From Bacteroidetes bacterium UBA5697 (lineage in GTDB: Bacteria; Bacteroidota; Bacteroidia; B-17B0; Aurantibacillaceae), in NCBI GenBank assembly GCA_002420145.1, contig DIHL01000016.1, forward strand, positions 50,299 to 114,298: DNA of 64,000 nt, given 5' to 3'. Position 1 is the first letter of the stretch. Each line of letters opens with the position of its first letter. Positions 1 to 9,135 of the stretch are shown in pieces. The notes under the pieces were generated by a model. The model was not told the DNA's origin. It saw only the letters and a list, made by a program, of their open reading frames with translations, and ran no database searches. Position numbers and translations under genes: made by a program.

Positions 1-1284
1 TTAAAACAATACGATGAATTGTTAATTGAATTAGATTTTTTAAAAGCCAAAGCGAAATTCGCTCAATTAATTAATGCGTCTTTACCAAGTATTTCAACTA
101 ATTCAGAGTTAAAATTAAACAAGGCTTTTCATCCAGTTTTATTTTTGCAAAATAAGGAACTCAAAAAGAACACGGTTCCTTTAAATATTCATTTGAATGC
201 TGAAAATCATTTGGTGGTGATTTCTGGACCAAACGCAGGAGGAAAATCAATCACCTTAAAAACAGTAGGTTTATTACAAACCATGTTGCAATGTGGATTG
301 TTAGTTTGCGTAGCAGAAAACTCGGTGATGAGTTTCTTTAAACATGTTTTAATTGATATTGGAGATACGCAAAGCATCGAACATGAATTGAGTACGTACA
401 GCGCTCGATTAAAAAACATGATTTCGATTTTAAAAACGGTGAATGCGCAAACCTTGATTTTAATGGATGAATTTGGTAGTGGTACCGATCCTGAGTTGGG
501 TGGCGCTATGGCAGAAGTTGTTTTAGAGGAATTAGTAAAATCAAAAACTTTTGGAATTATTACCACACATTTTCCGAATGTGAAATTATTAGCTAATAAA
601 TTAGATGGTGTTTTAAATGGTAGTATGCTGTTTGATTTAGAAACCCTAGACCCAAAATATATGTTGACTGTTGGTGAACCAGGAAGTAGTTACACCTTTG
701 AAGTAGCAGAAAGAGTAGGGTTTCCAAAGGATTTGATTACAAGAGCTAAAGCAAAAATTGATATTGATAAAGTGGATTTGAATGTCTTGTTAGCAGAAGT
801 TCAACAACAAAAAACAAAATTAGCAGAAGCCGTTGAGCGAACCGAGCACGAAGAATTTTTAAGGAAAATTTCGAAAGAAAAATACGAAGTACTGTCTGCT
901 AATTTTAGAGATAAAATAGACAGAGAACGAGAGCGTAAAATCGAATTAGCACGTTTAGCAGATTTCGGACAAAAGTATTTGCGCTTAATGGAGGAGTGGA
1001 ATAAAAATGAAGATCGTAAAATGGTGATTAAACGTTTTATTGATGGCATTACGGCGGAAACTAAAAAACGTAAGGATTTAGAAAAACAAAACAAACGCGA
1101 TAATTTTGCTGAGAAAAAAGTGGCTCGTATTAAGCCATTATTAAAAGTAGGAAGTAAAGTCAAAATTTTAAATAGTAGCGAGGTAGGTGTTGTTGAATCC
1201 CTTAAAGATGAAAAAGTAAACATCACCTTCGGTATTTTAAAAATGACGGTTAATATGGAGAATCTTGAATTGGTTAGGGATTGA
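1..1284 (+). CDS. mutS2: MutS2-family ATPase, 5'-truncated by the window edge
   Basis: The open frame runs into the left edge, so only the C-terminal 427 residues are visible. The part seen is the MutS-type ABC ATPase: Walker A GPNAGGKS at visible residues 76-83, a signature-like STYSARL segment, and Walker B LILMDEFGSGTDPELGG. A charged coiled-coil clamp (about 255-375) follows, then a short KOW-like beta segment at the end (VGSKVKIL). MutS2 proteins act on branched DNA or collided ribosomes rather than in classical mismatch repair. The C-terminal Smr nuclease domain of many MutS2 proteins is absent; the protein stops straight after the KOW-like segment. The stop lies inside the start region of the next gene, a 20-bp overlap if that gene begins at 1265. 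The family call is firm; the exact function is inferred. Confidence 0.88.
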   Translation, partial: LKQYDELLIELDFLKAKAKFAQLINASLPSISTNSELKLNKAFHPVLFLQNKELKKNTVPLNIHLNAENHLVVISGPNAGGKSITLKTVGLLQTMLQCGLLVCVAENSVMSFFKHVLIDIGDTQSIEHELSTYSARLKNMISILKTVNAQTLILMDEFGSGTDPELGGAMAEVVLEELVKSKTFGIITTHFPNVKLLANKLDGVLNGSMLFDLETLDPKYMLTVGEPGSSYTFEVAERVGFPKDLITRAKAKIDIDKVDLNVLLAEVQQQKTKLAEAVERTEHEEFLRKISKEKYEVLSANFRDKIDRERERKIELARLADFGQKYLRLMEEWNKNEDRKMVIKRFIDGITAETKKRKDLEKQNKRDNFAEKKVARIKPLLKVGSKVKILNSSEVGVVESLKDEKVNITFGILKMTVNMENLELVRD

Positions 1285-2179
1285 TAATTTAGTTAGTCAT
1301 GCTGAACTTGTTTCAGCATCTCATGAGACCCTGAAACAAGTTCAGGGTGACGAACAGAACGTTTCTTTTCCACGCTCTCTGCGTTTTTTCTTTGCGCTCT
1401 TTGCGGTTAAACTTTTTCTTTTTTTCTCTTTTACCTCTTTTTCTCAAAACCCCATCATCATCGCCCACCGTGGCGCCAGTGCATACGCTCCAGAAAACAC
1501 ATTAAGTTCTTTTGAAAAAGCAATCGAAATGGGAGCTTTAATTATCGAAACAGATGTACATCAAACTAAAGATAGCGTAGTGGTGATTATGCACGATTTA
1601 AGTGTGGATAGAACAACTAATGGAAAAGGATTAATTAAAGATATAAATTATCAGGAATTTAAATATTTACAAATCAAACAAAAGAAAGGTTGTGTTTCAT
1701 GGCAAAATCCTCCAACACTTGAAGAAACGATTCAACTCATTAACGGCCGCTGTAAATTATTAATAGAATTAAAAAAAGGAAACTCCTATTACCCCAATAT
1801 CGAAAAACATATTGTTGACTTAATAGCTAAATACAATGCCCAAAGTTGGATAAGCACTATTCATTCGTTTGAAAAAGAGCCTTTAATCAATATAGCCAAA
1901 AGAGATAGTAGCATTAATCTCCAAAAATTAATTGTTTTTAATTTGCCTTTGGTGAGTTTTAATTTTGATAAACACTTTAATAAAGATGATTTTAAAAATT
2001 GGGAAGGCGTTAATGTGTATTATAAATTTTGTAGCAAACGTGTGATTCGAAAAATTCATAAACTTGGCAAAACGGTTTATGTTTGGACGGTGAATAGTCC
2101 TCGAAAAGCTCGAAGATTAGCTAAACGTGGCGTGGATGGTATTATTACTAATAAACCTGATATTTTAAGTTTGAAGTAG
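1265..2179 (+). CDS. Secreted glycerophosphodiester phosphodiesterase
   Basis: GDPD-family TIM-barrel enzyme that hydrolyses glycerophosphodiesters to glycerol-3-phosphate and an alcohol. The catalytic set is present: HRG with H68/R69, PENT at 76-79, E95 and D97 in the IETD segment, and H110 D111. The C-terminal VWTVNSP and GVDGIITNKPD segments are also typical. A hydrophobic segment ending SFTSFSQ (about residues 45-61) looks like a type I signal peptide, so the enzyme is probably periplasmic. The start is a problem. ATG 1265 is the only ordinary start codon ahead of the signal segment, yet it overlaps mutS2 and makes the first ~38 residues out of a REP-like palindrome (HAELVSAS...KQVQGD). 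The natural start may therefore be non-standard, or the repeat may have inserted in frame. Function is confident; the N-terminus is not. Confidence 0.85.
   Translation: MNWLGIDNLVSHAELVSASHETLKQVQGDEQNVSFPRSLRFFFALFAVKLFLFFSFTSFSQNPIIIAHRGASAYAPENTLSSFEKAIEMGALIIETDVHQTKDSVVVIMHDLSVDRTTNGKGLIKDINYQEFKYLQIKQKKGCVSWQNPPTLEETIQLINGRCKLLIELKKGNSYYPNIEKHIVDLIAKYNAQSWISTIHSFEKEPLINIAKRDSSINLQKLIVFNLPLVSFNFDKHFNKDDFKNWEGVNVYYKFCSKRVIRKIHKLGKTVYVWTVNSPRKARRLAKRGVDGIITNKPDILSLK
1296..1351. repeat. REP-like palindromic element
   Basis: Two perfect 14-nt arms, TGAACTTGTTTCAG (1303-1316) and its complement (1331-1344), flank a 14-nt loop. The outer ends gtca/tgac also pair. The sequence matches a dispersed repeat common in Bacteroidota genomes that is often mis-translated as HAELVSAS...QVQGD. 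Here it lies in the open N-terminal frame of the phosphodiesterase gene, just after the mutS2 stop. Confidence 0.8.
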
Positions 2180-2182
2180 TAT

Positions 2183-2211
2183 TTTGTTTGCAAAAACAAT
2201 TAGTATCTTTA
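2183..2211 (+). promoter_or_regulatory. Possible Bacteroidota-type promoter for truA
   Basis: TTTG (2183-2186), 17 nt, then TATCTTTA (2204-2211), one mismatch from TAnnTTTG. It sits directly ahead of ATG 2216, so a transcript from it would be nearly leaderless. The spacing is slightly short for the consensus. Confidence 0.35.
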
Positions 2212-2215
2212 CACC

Positions 2216-2980
2216 ATGCCTCGCTATTTTATTCAGTTAGCCTATAATGGTGTCAATTTTAATGGTTGGCAAATTCAGGATAATACGCCCAATACCATAC
2301 AACAAGTTTTGCAAGATAAACTCTCTATGATTTTATCTGAGACAATTGATATTGTAGGTTGTGGAAGAACAGATACAGGGGTAAGTGCTAAAGATTATTA
2401 TGCGCACTTTGATTCTACCAAAACAAACTTGCATTTAGAAGAATCTAACTGCGTTTATAAATTGAACAAAGTTTTGCCTTACGAAATTGCGATTAAAAAA
2501 ATCTATTCAGTAAAAGATGAGGCCAGTGCTCGTTTTGACGCTGAATTTAGAAGCTATGAGTATTTTTTACATTCCTATAAAGATCCATTTTTAACCACTA
2601 CTTCTTTATTGCATTATGGTGATTTAAATTTAGATGCCATGAATGAAGCAGCCGCCTATTTGCTAACGGTAACCGATTTTACAAGTTTTAGTAAAGTCAA
2701 TACTCAAACTAAAACTAATAATTGCAATGTTACTTTTGCCAAATGGACTAAACTAAATGATACGCAGTTTGTTTTTAAAATAACGGCTAATCGTTTTTTA
2801 CAAAATATGGTACGCGCTATTGTAGGTACTTTATTAGAAGTTGGTAAAGGAAAAATGACTTTGGAAGAATTTAAGATAATCGTAGAGAATAAAAATAGGT
2901 CCGGGGCAGGTATGTCGGTTGCTGGACATGCTTTGTATTTAACCGATATACAATATCCAAAAGAAATTTTTAATGACTAA
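2216..2980 (+). CDS. truA: tRNA pseudouridine(38-40) synthase
   Basis: TruA converts uridines 38-40 of the tRNA anticodon stem-loop to pseudouridine. The protein has 254 residues, the usual family length. It carries the diagnostic GCGRTDTGVSA motif with catalytic Asp53, an N-terminal FNGWQIQ segment and a C-terminal FLQNMVRAIVGTLLEVG segment. ATG 2216 gives the standard short N-terminus. Its 3' end overlaps the next gene by 8 bp (ATG at 2973, stop at 2978-2980), so the two are probably translationally coupled. No irregularity was seen. Confidence 0.95.
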   Translation: MPRYFIQLAYNGVNFNGWQIQDNTPNTIQQVLQDKLSMILSETIDIVGCGRTDTGVSAKDYYAHFDSTKTNLHLEESNCVYKLNKVLPYEIAIKKIYSVKDEASARFDAEFRSYEYFLHSYKDPFLTTTSLLHYGDLNLDAMNEAAAYLLTVTDFTSFSKVNTQTKTNNCNVTFAKWTKLNDTQFVFKITANRFLQNMVRAIVGTLLEVGKGKMTLEEFKIIVENKNRSGAGMSVAGHALYLTDIQYPKEIFND

Positions 2981-4751
2981 AAAAGAACAAAAGAATAAAT
3001 TCAGTTTTAAGTTATTAAAACGAATATTGTCTTATAGCAAACCTTATAAAGCATTATTCTTTTTTGCAATCACTCTCACGCTGTTACTATCGTCATTAGC
3101 AATTGTTCGCCCTTTATTAATTAATCAAATGTTGAACTGTATAGGTGCTGTTAATGTAACAGACGATGGTTATTTGCCTGATGGCGAAAAAACATCTTAT
3201 ATCAATTACATGGGAATCTTGTTAATTGGAGTTTTGTTAACAGAGGCATTTTTACAGTTCACTAATATATATGTGACTAATTTGTTAGGACAAAATATCG
3301 TAAAGGATTTACGATTACAAGTGTACACTCACATTTTAAAATTAAAGAATACTTATTTCGATAATACACCTGTTGGCACATTAGTAACCAGAGCTATTTC
3401 TGATATTGAGAGTTTAAGTGATGTGTTTTCTCAAGGTTTTATAGTTATCATGGGAGATATTTTGATGCTTGTTATTTTTATTACGGCCATGTTAATGAAA
3501 AACTGGGCGGTTGCTTTAGTCACATTAAGTACGATTCCATTGTTGTTAGTTGCTACTAATTTATTTAAGAACGGTGTTAAAAAAACATTTGCCGAGGTTC
3601 GTAATGCGGTTGCTTCTTTAAATGCTTTTACTAATGAGCATATTTCGGGAATGCGAATTGTGCAATTGTTTAATCGCGAAAAAGTAGAGTACGAAAAATT
3701 TAAAGAGATTAATGAAAAACATAAAGTAGCCAATATCCGTTCTATTTGGTATTATTCTGTATTTTTTCCAGTGGTCGAAATTTTATCGGCTGTTTCAATA
3801 GCACTGTTTGTGTGGTTTGCAGGCTTAAAGGCAAATGACTATAATTTGCAATTAGGAGATATTACCTTTTTTATCATGATGATTAACATGGTGTTTCGCC
3901 CTATAAGAATGCTGGCAGATAGATTAAATACCTTGCAAATGGGAATTGTAGCTTCGGAGCGTGTTTTTAAGGTGATTGATACAGATGAAATTATTTCTGA
4001 ATCAGGAGCAGTGTCTGCCAAAAACATGAAAGGTAAAGTGGAATTTAAAAATGTTTGGTTTGCGTATAAAGGAGATAATTTTGTTTTAAAAGGAATTTCA
4101 TTTACTATTCATCAAGGCGAAACAGTAGCCATTATTGGCGCTACGGGAGCAGGCAAATCAAGTATTATTAATTTGTTAAGTCGTTTTTACGAAATTAATA
4201 AAGGACAAATATTAATTGATGATGTAAATGTCTCGGATTACAAATTAAATGAATTGCGAGAATCTGTAGGTGTTGTATTACAAGATGTGTTTTTGTTCAG
4301 CGATTCCATCTTAAATAACATTACATTGCATAATCCAAATATTACGGAGGAACAAGTAATCGCAGCTGCCAAAAATATTGGCATTCACGAATTTATTACT
4401 TCATTACCTGGAGGCTATCATTACAATGTTAAAGAACGTGGAGCCATGTTGTCTGCTGGTCAAAGACAATTAGTAGCATTTGTAAGAGCTTATGTTTATA
4501 ATCCTCCAATTTTTGTATTAGACGAAGCAACATCATCAATTGATTTAGAAACTGAAAAATTAATTCAAAAAGCATCTTTTGAATTAGCTAAAAATAGAAC
4601 CTCTATTATTATCGCTCATCGTTTATCAACTATTCATCACGCTAAACAAATTATTGTGATGGATAAAGGAAAAATCATAGAACAAGGTCAAACATCCGAA
4701 TTAGTTGATAAAGTAGATGGTGTTTATAAAAAAATGCTCGAATTGGCTTAA
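2973..4751 (+). CDS. ABC exporter, fused membrane and ATPase domains (MsbA/MdlB-like)
   Basis: A half-transporter of 592 residues. The N-terminal ~330 residues hold six hydrophobic segments, matching the type IV exporter membrane domain. The C-terminal nucleotide-binding domain has all its motifs in order: Walker A IGATGAGKS (about 388-396), Q-loop VVLQD, signature LSAGQ, Walker B IFVLDEATSS with the catalytic Glu, and H-loop IAHRL. It would act as a homodimer, or as a heterodimer with a partner not present here, exporting lipid, peptide or drug. Substrate cannot be read from sequence. The start overlaps truA by 8 bp, and the gene has no partner permease next to it. Confidence 0.9.
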   Translation: MTKKEQKNKFSFKLLKRILSYSKPYKALFFFAITLTLLLSSLAIVRPLLINQMLNCIGAVNVTDDGYLPDGEKTSYINYMGILLIGVLLTEAFLQFTNIYVTNLLGQNIVKDLRLQVYTHILKLKNTYFDNTPVGTLVTRAISDIESLSDVFSQGFIVIMGDILMLVIFITAMLMKNWAVALVTLSTIPLLLVATNLFKNGVKKTFAEVRNAVASLNAFTNEHISGMRIVQLFNREKVEYEKFKEINEKHKVANIRSIWYYSVFFPVVEILSAVSIALFVWFAGLKANDYNLQLGDITFFIMMINMVFRPIRMLADRLNTLQMGIVASERVFKVIDTDEIISESGAVSAKNMKGKVEFKNVWFAYKGDNFVLKGISFTIHQGETVAIIGATGAGKSSIINLLSRFYEINKGQILIDDVNVSDYKLNELRESVGVVLQDVFLFSDSILNNITLHNPNITEEQVIAAAKNIGIHEFITSLPGGYHYNVKERGAMLSAGQRQLVAFVRAYVYNPPIFVLDEATSSIDLETEKLIQKASFELAKNRTSIIIAHRLSTIHHAKQIIVMDKGKIIEQGQTSELVDKVDGVYKKMLELA

Positions 4752-4836
4752 TATCAGTGTCCTAAAACTGTTTAGCGAAAATTTAACTTTTTACTCTAGC
4801 TGATTTTTCATAGTTTTAAGGGAATTAAACTATCCT

Positions 4837-7800
4837 ATGAAGAATCTACTACTTATTGTTGCAACTATTTTTTCTTTGCAATCTTTCTCAAACTCAATTG
4901 GAGAATTATTAATTACAAACCCTTACGATGCTTTTTTTAGAAAAGCTTACGCTTTAAATCCTTCTATTCCCAAAGGAGTTTTAGAGTCGGTGGCATTTTC
5001 TCAAAGTCGATTTGAACATTTAGGAACTCCATCACAAGAATCTAGTTGTATTGGTTATCCAACAGCACATGGAGTAATGGGTTTAACAGAAAATGGCCAA
5101 GGTTATTTTAGAAATAATTTAGTGTATGTTTCTCAATTATCTGGTTTTTCTGTTTTAGATATTAAAACAAATCCGGAGAAAAATATTTTAGCCTATGCTA
5201 AGGCTTTTTCAGTGTTGCAAACACAAATGTCTATTTCAGGAAATGATTTGTCATTATATAAACCAATTTTTATTGCGTTAAGTGAATTACCATTAGCGAA
5301 TGATTTGCAAAATGATTTCGCTATGAACTCCCATTTATATCAATTGTATTGGTTTATGTCAAATGGAGAGTTTCAGGATTTTTATGGTTTCCCAGATTAC
5401 TTAATTAATCTTCCTTCTATTTTTGGAGCAAATTACGAAGTATTGAGTTCGTCATCAGTTGTAATTAATCCAACTACAATTACTAATACTTCAGGAACAG
5501 CTTATCGCTCATCGGGTGTAGCAAATATGGTCGCATCTCCAGATTATGGTCCTGCTATTTGGAATCCAACAACTTGTAACTATAGTTCAAGAAACGGAAC
5601 AGCTATTTCAGCAGTTGCCATTCACTTTGTTCAAGGGTCTTACGCTGGTTGCATTTCTTGGTTTAAAAATTGTAGTGCATCAGCATCTGCACATTATGTC
5701 ATTCGTAGTTCGGATGGACAAACAACACAAATGGTTTACGAAAGCGATAAAGCTTGGCATGCAGCATCCGCAAATCCTTATACATTAGGTACTGAACATG
5801 AAGGTTATATCAACAATGCTTCATGGTTTACAAATGCCATGTATCAAGCTAGTGCCGATTTAACTAGAGATATGTGTACGAGTAATGGAATTAATCCTTT
5901 ACGTTGTTATTTTGGTCCAGGGTGCAGTGGTTCAACTACTCAATGCGAACAAGGTTCTTGTGTGAAAATTAAAGGACATCAAATGTTTGCTAGCCAAACA
6001 CACACAGATCCAGGCCCATTATGGAACTGGGAAAAATTTTATAAGTTAATTAATAATACACCTGTTGTAACAACTGTTACGGCTACTAGCGGCACATTTT
6101 ATGATACAGGTGGAGCTTCTGCTAATTATGGAGATGATGAGCGTAAATTATGGTTGTTTCAACCTTCTGGTGGTGCCACTTCTGTTAGTATGAATTTTTC
6201 TTCTTTCAATTTAGAAAACAATTATGATTACTTATTTATTTATGATGGTAATTCAACAAATTCCCCTTTAATAGGAAAATATACGAGTACTGTTTCGCCA
6301 GGAAGTATTAACTCAACAGGAGCTAATTTATTAATTGAATTTCGATCTGATTGTGCAACCACTGCTTCTGGTTGGGCAGCAACTTATACTGCAAATGGAG
6401 TAGGTACCCCAACAACAACTGCTGATGTTACGGCTCCAACAACTGCTGTTAGTTCTTTAGGTGCTTGGAAAACAACAACTTTCACAGCTACATTTACTGA
6501 TGCTGATAATGCAGGAGGTTCAGGTTTAGAAAAAAGCTACTATCAGGTAATTGATTATAATGGAACAGAATGGAGAGGGAATTATACTCATGGTTTCTTT
6601 TCTGATAATTTTGATGTGGCTATTCATCCTGAGTGGACTCAAAAAGTTGGAACGTGGAGCATTAGTAATAACGCGATTCAGCAAACAGATGAAGTAAGCA
6701 CGGCAGCAGCTAATACCAATATTTATGCAGCACTAACTCAAAATTTATCAAATCGTTACTTATATAATTTCAAAGGAAAACTAGAAGGAACTGGAACTAA
6801 TAGAAGAGCTGGTTTTCATTTCTTTTGCGATGCACCAGATAGCGTGAATAGAGGTAACAGTTATTTTGTTTGGTTTAGACTAGATAATCAAGCGGTTCAA
6901 ATTTACAAAACATCTTATTCGGGAGGTGTAAATACCTTTGGTTCTCCAACGTATACAGCTGCAGTAAATTTAGTAGCTAATCAATGGTATGATTTTAAAG
7001 TCATTTATGATAGAATTACTGGCAAGATGGATGTATATAAAGACAATTCATTAATTGCAACTTGGACTGACCCTTCTCCACTCGCTAATGGAAGTCATAT
7101 CTCATTTAGAAGTGGTAATTGTAAATGGAGTTTAGATGAAATTAAAGTGTATCGTTCTCGTCCAACAGCATCTGTATCTGTTTCTGTAGGTTCTGGAAAC
7201 ACAAATGATGTGCGATACCAAAATCCAAGTCCAACACAATTTGCTGCTAAAATCAAATCAATCGTTAATGATGCTGCAGGAAATTTATCCTCTATTTTTT
7301 ATCATGATTTAAATGTAGATTGGACTAATCCTTCCAATATTACAACGATTAATGATGGAAAAGCCGCTGATATAAATACAGTGACTACTAGTGATTCTTT
7401 GTCGGCTAACTGGAGATCATCTAAAGATCCAAATTCTTCTATCGCACAATACTGGTATTCAATTGGTACAAGTCCAGGCGCTGTTAATACATTAACGTGG
7501 ACTAGTAGTTGGGGTGATACCACAGTGACAGCAAAAAATTTAACTTTAGTTAATGGAACAACTTATTATTTTAATGTTCGTTCAGAAAACGGAGCAGGAT
7601 TATTTAGTAATGTGATTAGTACAAACGGACAAACCGTTACTGTGGCTATTCCAACAGCGCCAACTGCCTCTATTAGTTCTGTTAATACTGTTTGTGCTGG
7701 TCAACCAGTTGCATTGTCTGATGCTTCATCTGGTGGCCCAACAGCTTGGGCATGGTCAATGCCAGGTGGCTCTCCTTCATCGGCCACTTCTCAAAATATT

Positions 7801-9084
7801 TCAGTAACCTATACTGCGGCTGGAACTTATACAGTTAGTTTAATGGCTTCTAATCCAACAGGAACCAATACGGCAACTAAAACCATTACAGTAAGTGCTA
7901 ATCCTGTAGTTAATGTTTCGGCATCTAATTCTACTATTTGCGCGGGACAACCATCAACGTTAACAGCAACAGGTGCAACTTCATATGCATGGAGTCCAGC
8001 TACAGATTTAAATAATACAACAGGCAATTCAGTGATATCAAATCCAACATCTAGTATTACATATACTGTTGTTGGTACTACAGGCTCATGTATCAATACA
8101 AAAACAGTTTCGTTAAATGTAAGCCCAAATCCTACAGTGAATGTTGCGGCTTCAAGTCCATCTATTTGTGTAGGGCAAACAGCTACGTTAACAGCATCTG
8201 GTGCAGGAACCTACTCATGGAGTCCAGCAACTAATTTAAGTTCAACTACTGGCTCATCAGTAGTATCGAGTTCAGGTGCAAGTGTAGTTTATACAGTTGT
8301 AGGTACTACAGGAGCATGTATAAATACAAGTACAGTTTCGTTAACAGTAAATTCAAATCCAACAGTTAGCGTTGGTGCATCTAGCTCTTCTATATGTATA
8401 GGACAAACGGCTACTTTAACTGCAACAGGCGCTACATCTTATTCATGGAGTCCAGGAACAAATCTGGATAATACAACAGGAAACTCAGTAATATCTAGTG
8501 CATCATCTAATACGACGTACACAGTTGTTGGCACTACAGGCTCATGTATCAATACAAAAACAGTTTCGTTAAATGTAAGCCCAAATCCTACAGTGAGTGT
8601 TGCGGCTTCAAGTCCATCTATTTGTGTAGGACAAACAGCTACGTTAACAGCATCTGGCGCAGGAGTTTATTCATGGAGTCCAGCAACTAATTTAAGTTCA
8701 ACTACCGGTAGTGTAGTGATAGCTAATCCAACAGTGAGTACGGTTTATTCTGTAACAGGAACAACAGGTTTATGTTCTGGAAATAATTCGTATTCTATTA
8801 CCGTTGACGTTTGTACTGGAATTGAAAATTTAAATACAGATAATAATGTGTCGATAAATCCTAATCCTTTTTCGGATGCTTTACAAATAACTTTTAATGT
8901 AAGTGCCCAAACACAAATTGATGTGATGTTGTATGATGTTTTAGGAAAAGAAATTTTGAATCACACATTTAAAGAAACTAATGGAACTATTCAATTAAAT
9001 GATTTGAACTTGAGTAGTGGTGTTTACTGGATAAAGATTAAGTATGATAATCAAGAATTTTACAAGAAATTGATTAAGAATTAA
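4837..9084 (+). CDS. Secreted multidomain peptidoglycan amidase with lysozyme-like N-terminus and type A T9SS sorting domain
   Basis: A 1415-residue exported protein with signal peptide at 1-18. Residues ~30-180 resemble a lytic-transglycosylase/lysozyme fold: SIPKGVLESVAFSQSRF with candidate Glu50, a GVMGL segment and NPEKNILAYAKAF. Residues ~222-408 are an Amidase_2 domain that should cleave the MurNAc-L-Ala bond. Its zinc ligands are H263, H381 and D391, with the 10-residue H-to-D spacing of AmiD-type enzymes. Then follow a CUB domain (~409-525, IYDGN), an Ig-like segment, a LamG-like region (~588-780), an FN3-like domain (~828-935) and a PKD-like domain (~940-1020). Four 76-residue repeats occupy 1022-1325, followed by a type A sorting domain beginning INPNPFSD and ending in Lys-Asn. 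It is probably secreted by T9SS. The amidase call is firm; the transglycosylase activity is inferred. Confidence 0.9.
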   Translation: MKNLLLIVATIFSLQSFSNSIGELLITNPYDAFFRKAYALNPSIPKGVLESVAFSQSRFEHLGTPSQESSCIGYPTAHGVMGLTENGQGYFRNNLVYVSQLSGFSVLDIKTNPEKNILAYAKAFSVLQTQMSISGNDLSLYKPIFIALSELPLANDLQNDFAMNSHLYQLYWFMSNGEFQDFYGFPDYLINLPSIFGANYEVLSSSSVVINPTTITNTSGTAYRSSGVANMVASPDYGPAIWNPTTCNYSSRNGTAISAVAIHFVQGSYAGCISWFKNCSASASAHYVIRSSDGQTTQMVYESDKAWHAASANPYTLGTEHEGYINNASWFTNAMYQASADLTRDMCTSNGINPLRCYFGPGCSGSTTQCEQGSCVKIKGHQMFASQTHTDPGPLWNWEKFYKLINNTPVVTTVTATSGTFYDTGGASANYGDDERKLWLFQPSGGATSVSMNFSSFNLENNYDYLFIYDGNSTNSPLIGKYTSTVSPGSINSTGANLLIEFRSDCATTASGWAATYTANGVGTPTTTADVTAPTTAVSSLGAWKTTTFTATFTDADNAGGSGLEKSYYQVIDYNGTEWRGNYTHGFFSDNFDVAIHPEWTQKVGTWSISNNAIQQTDEVSTAAANTNIYAALTQNLSNRYLYNFKGKLEGTGTNRRAGFHFFCDAPDSVNRGNSYFVWFRLDNQAVQIYKTSYSGGVNTFGSPTYTAAVNLVANQWYDFKVIYDRITGKMDVYKDNSLIATWTDPSPLANGSHISFRSGNCKWSLDEIKVYRSRPTASVSVSVGSGNTNDVRYQNPSPTQFAAKIKSIVNDAAGNLSSIFYHDLNVDWTNPSNITTINDGKAADINTVTTSDSLSANWRSSKDPNSSIAQYWYSIGTSPGAVNTLTWTSSWGDTTVTAKNLTLVNGTTYYFNVRSENGAGLFSNVISTNGQTVTVAIPTAPTASISSVNTVCAGQPVALSDASSGGPTAWAWSMPGGSPSSATSQNISVTYTAAGTYTVSLMASNPTGTNTATKTITVSANPVVNVSASNSTICAGQPSTLTATGATSYAWSPATDLNNTTGNSVISNPTSSITYTVVGTTGSCINTKTVSLNVSPNPTVNVAASSPSICVGQTATLTASGAGTYSWSPATNLSSTTGSSVVSSSGASVVYTVVGTTGACINTSTVSLTVNSNPTVSVGASSSSICIGQTATLTATGATSYSWSPGTNLDNTTGNSVISSASSNTTYTVVGTTGSCINTKTVSLNVSPNPTVSVAASSPSICVGQTATLTASGAGVYSWSPATNLSSTTGSVVIANPTVSTVYSVTGTTGLCSGNNSYSITVDVCTGIENLNTDNNVSINPNPFSDALQITFNVSAQTQIDVMLYDVLGKEILNHTFKETNGTIQLNDLNLSSGVYWIKIKYDNQEFYKKLIKN
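7900..8811 (+). repeat. Four exact 228-bp tandem coding repeats
   Basis: Units start at 7900, 8128, 8356 and 8584, each 228 bp (76 codons). Each begins NP(V/T)V(N/S)V and contains one ...SICxGQ and one GSC/GAC-type cysteine. Units 2 and 4 are nearly identical as DNA, and the end of unit 1 matches the end of unit 3, so the array looks like a recent 456-bp two-unit duplication. The repeats are Ig/PKD-like stalk modules before the sorting domain. Confidence 0.85.
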
Positions 9085-9086
9085 AC

Positions 9087-9117
9087 AAAAAAGGCTTCTC
9101 TCTGAGAAGCCTTTTTT
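9087..9117. terminator. Bidirectional intrinsic terminator
   Basis: Stem aaggcttctc (9091-9100), loop tct, and complement 9104-9113, with A-tract on the left and T-tract on the right. It lies between two convergent genes ending at 9084 and 9136 and can serve both. Confidence 0.88.
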
Positions 9118-9135
9118 GTTTGTAGAATTAGTGAT

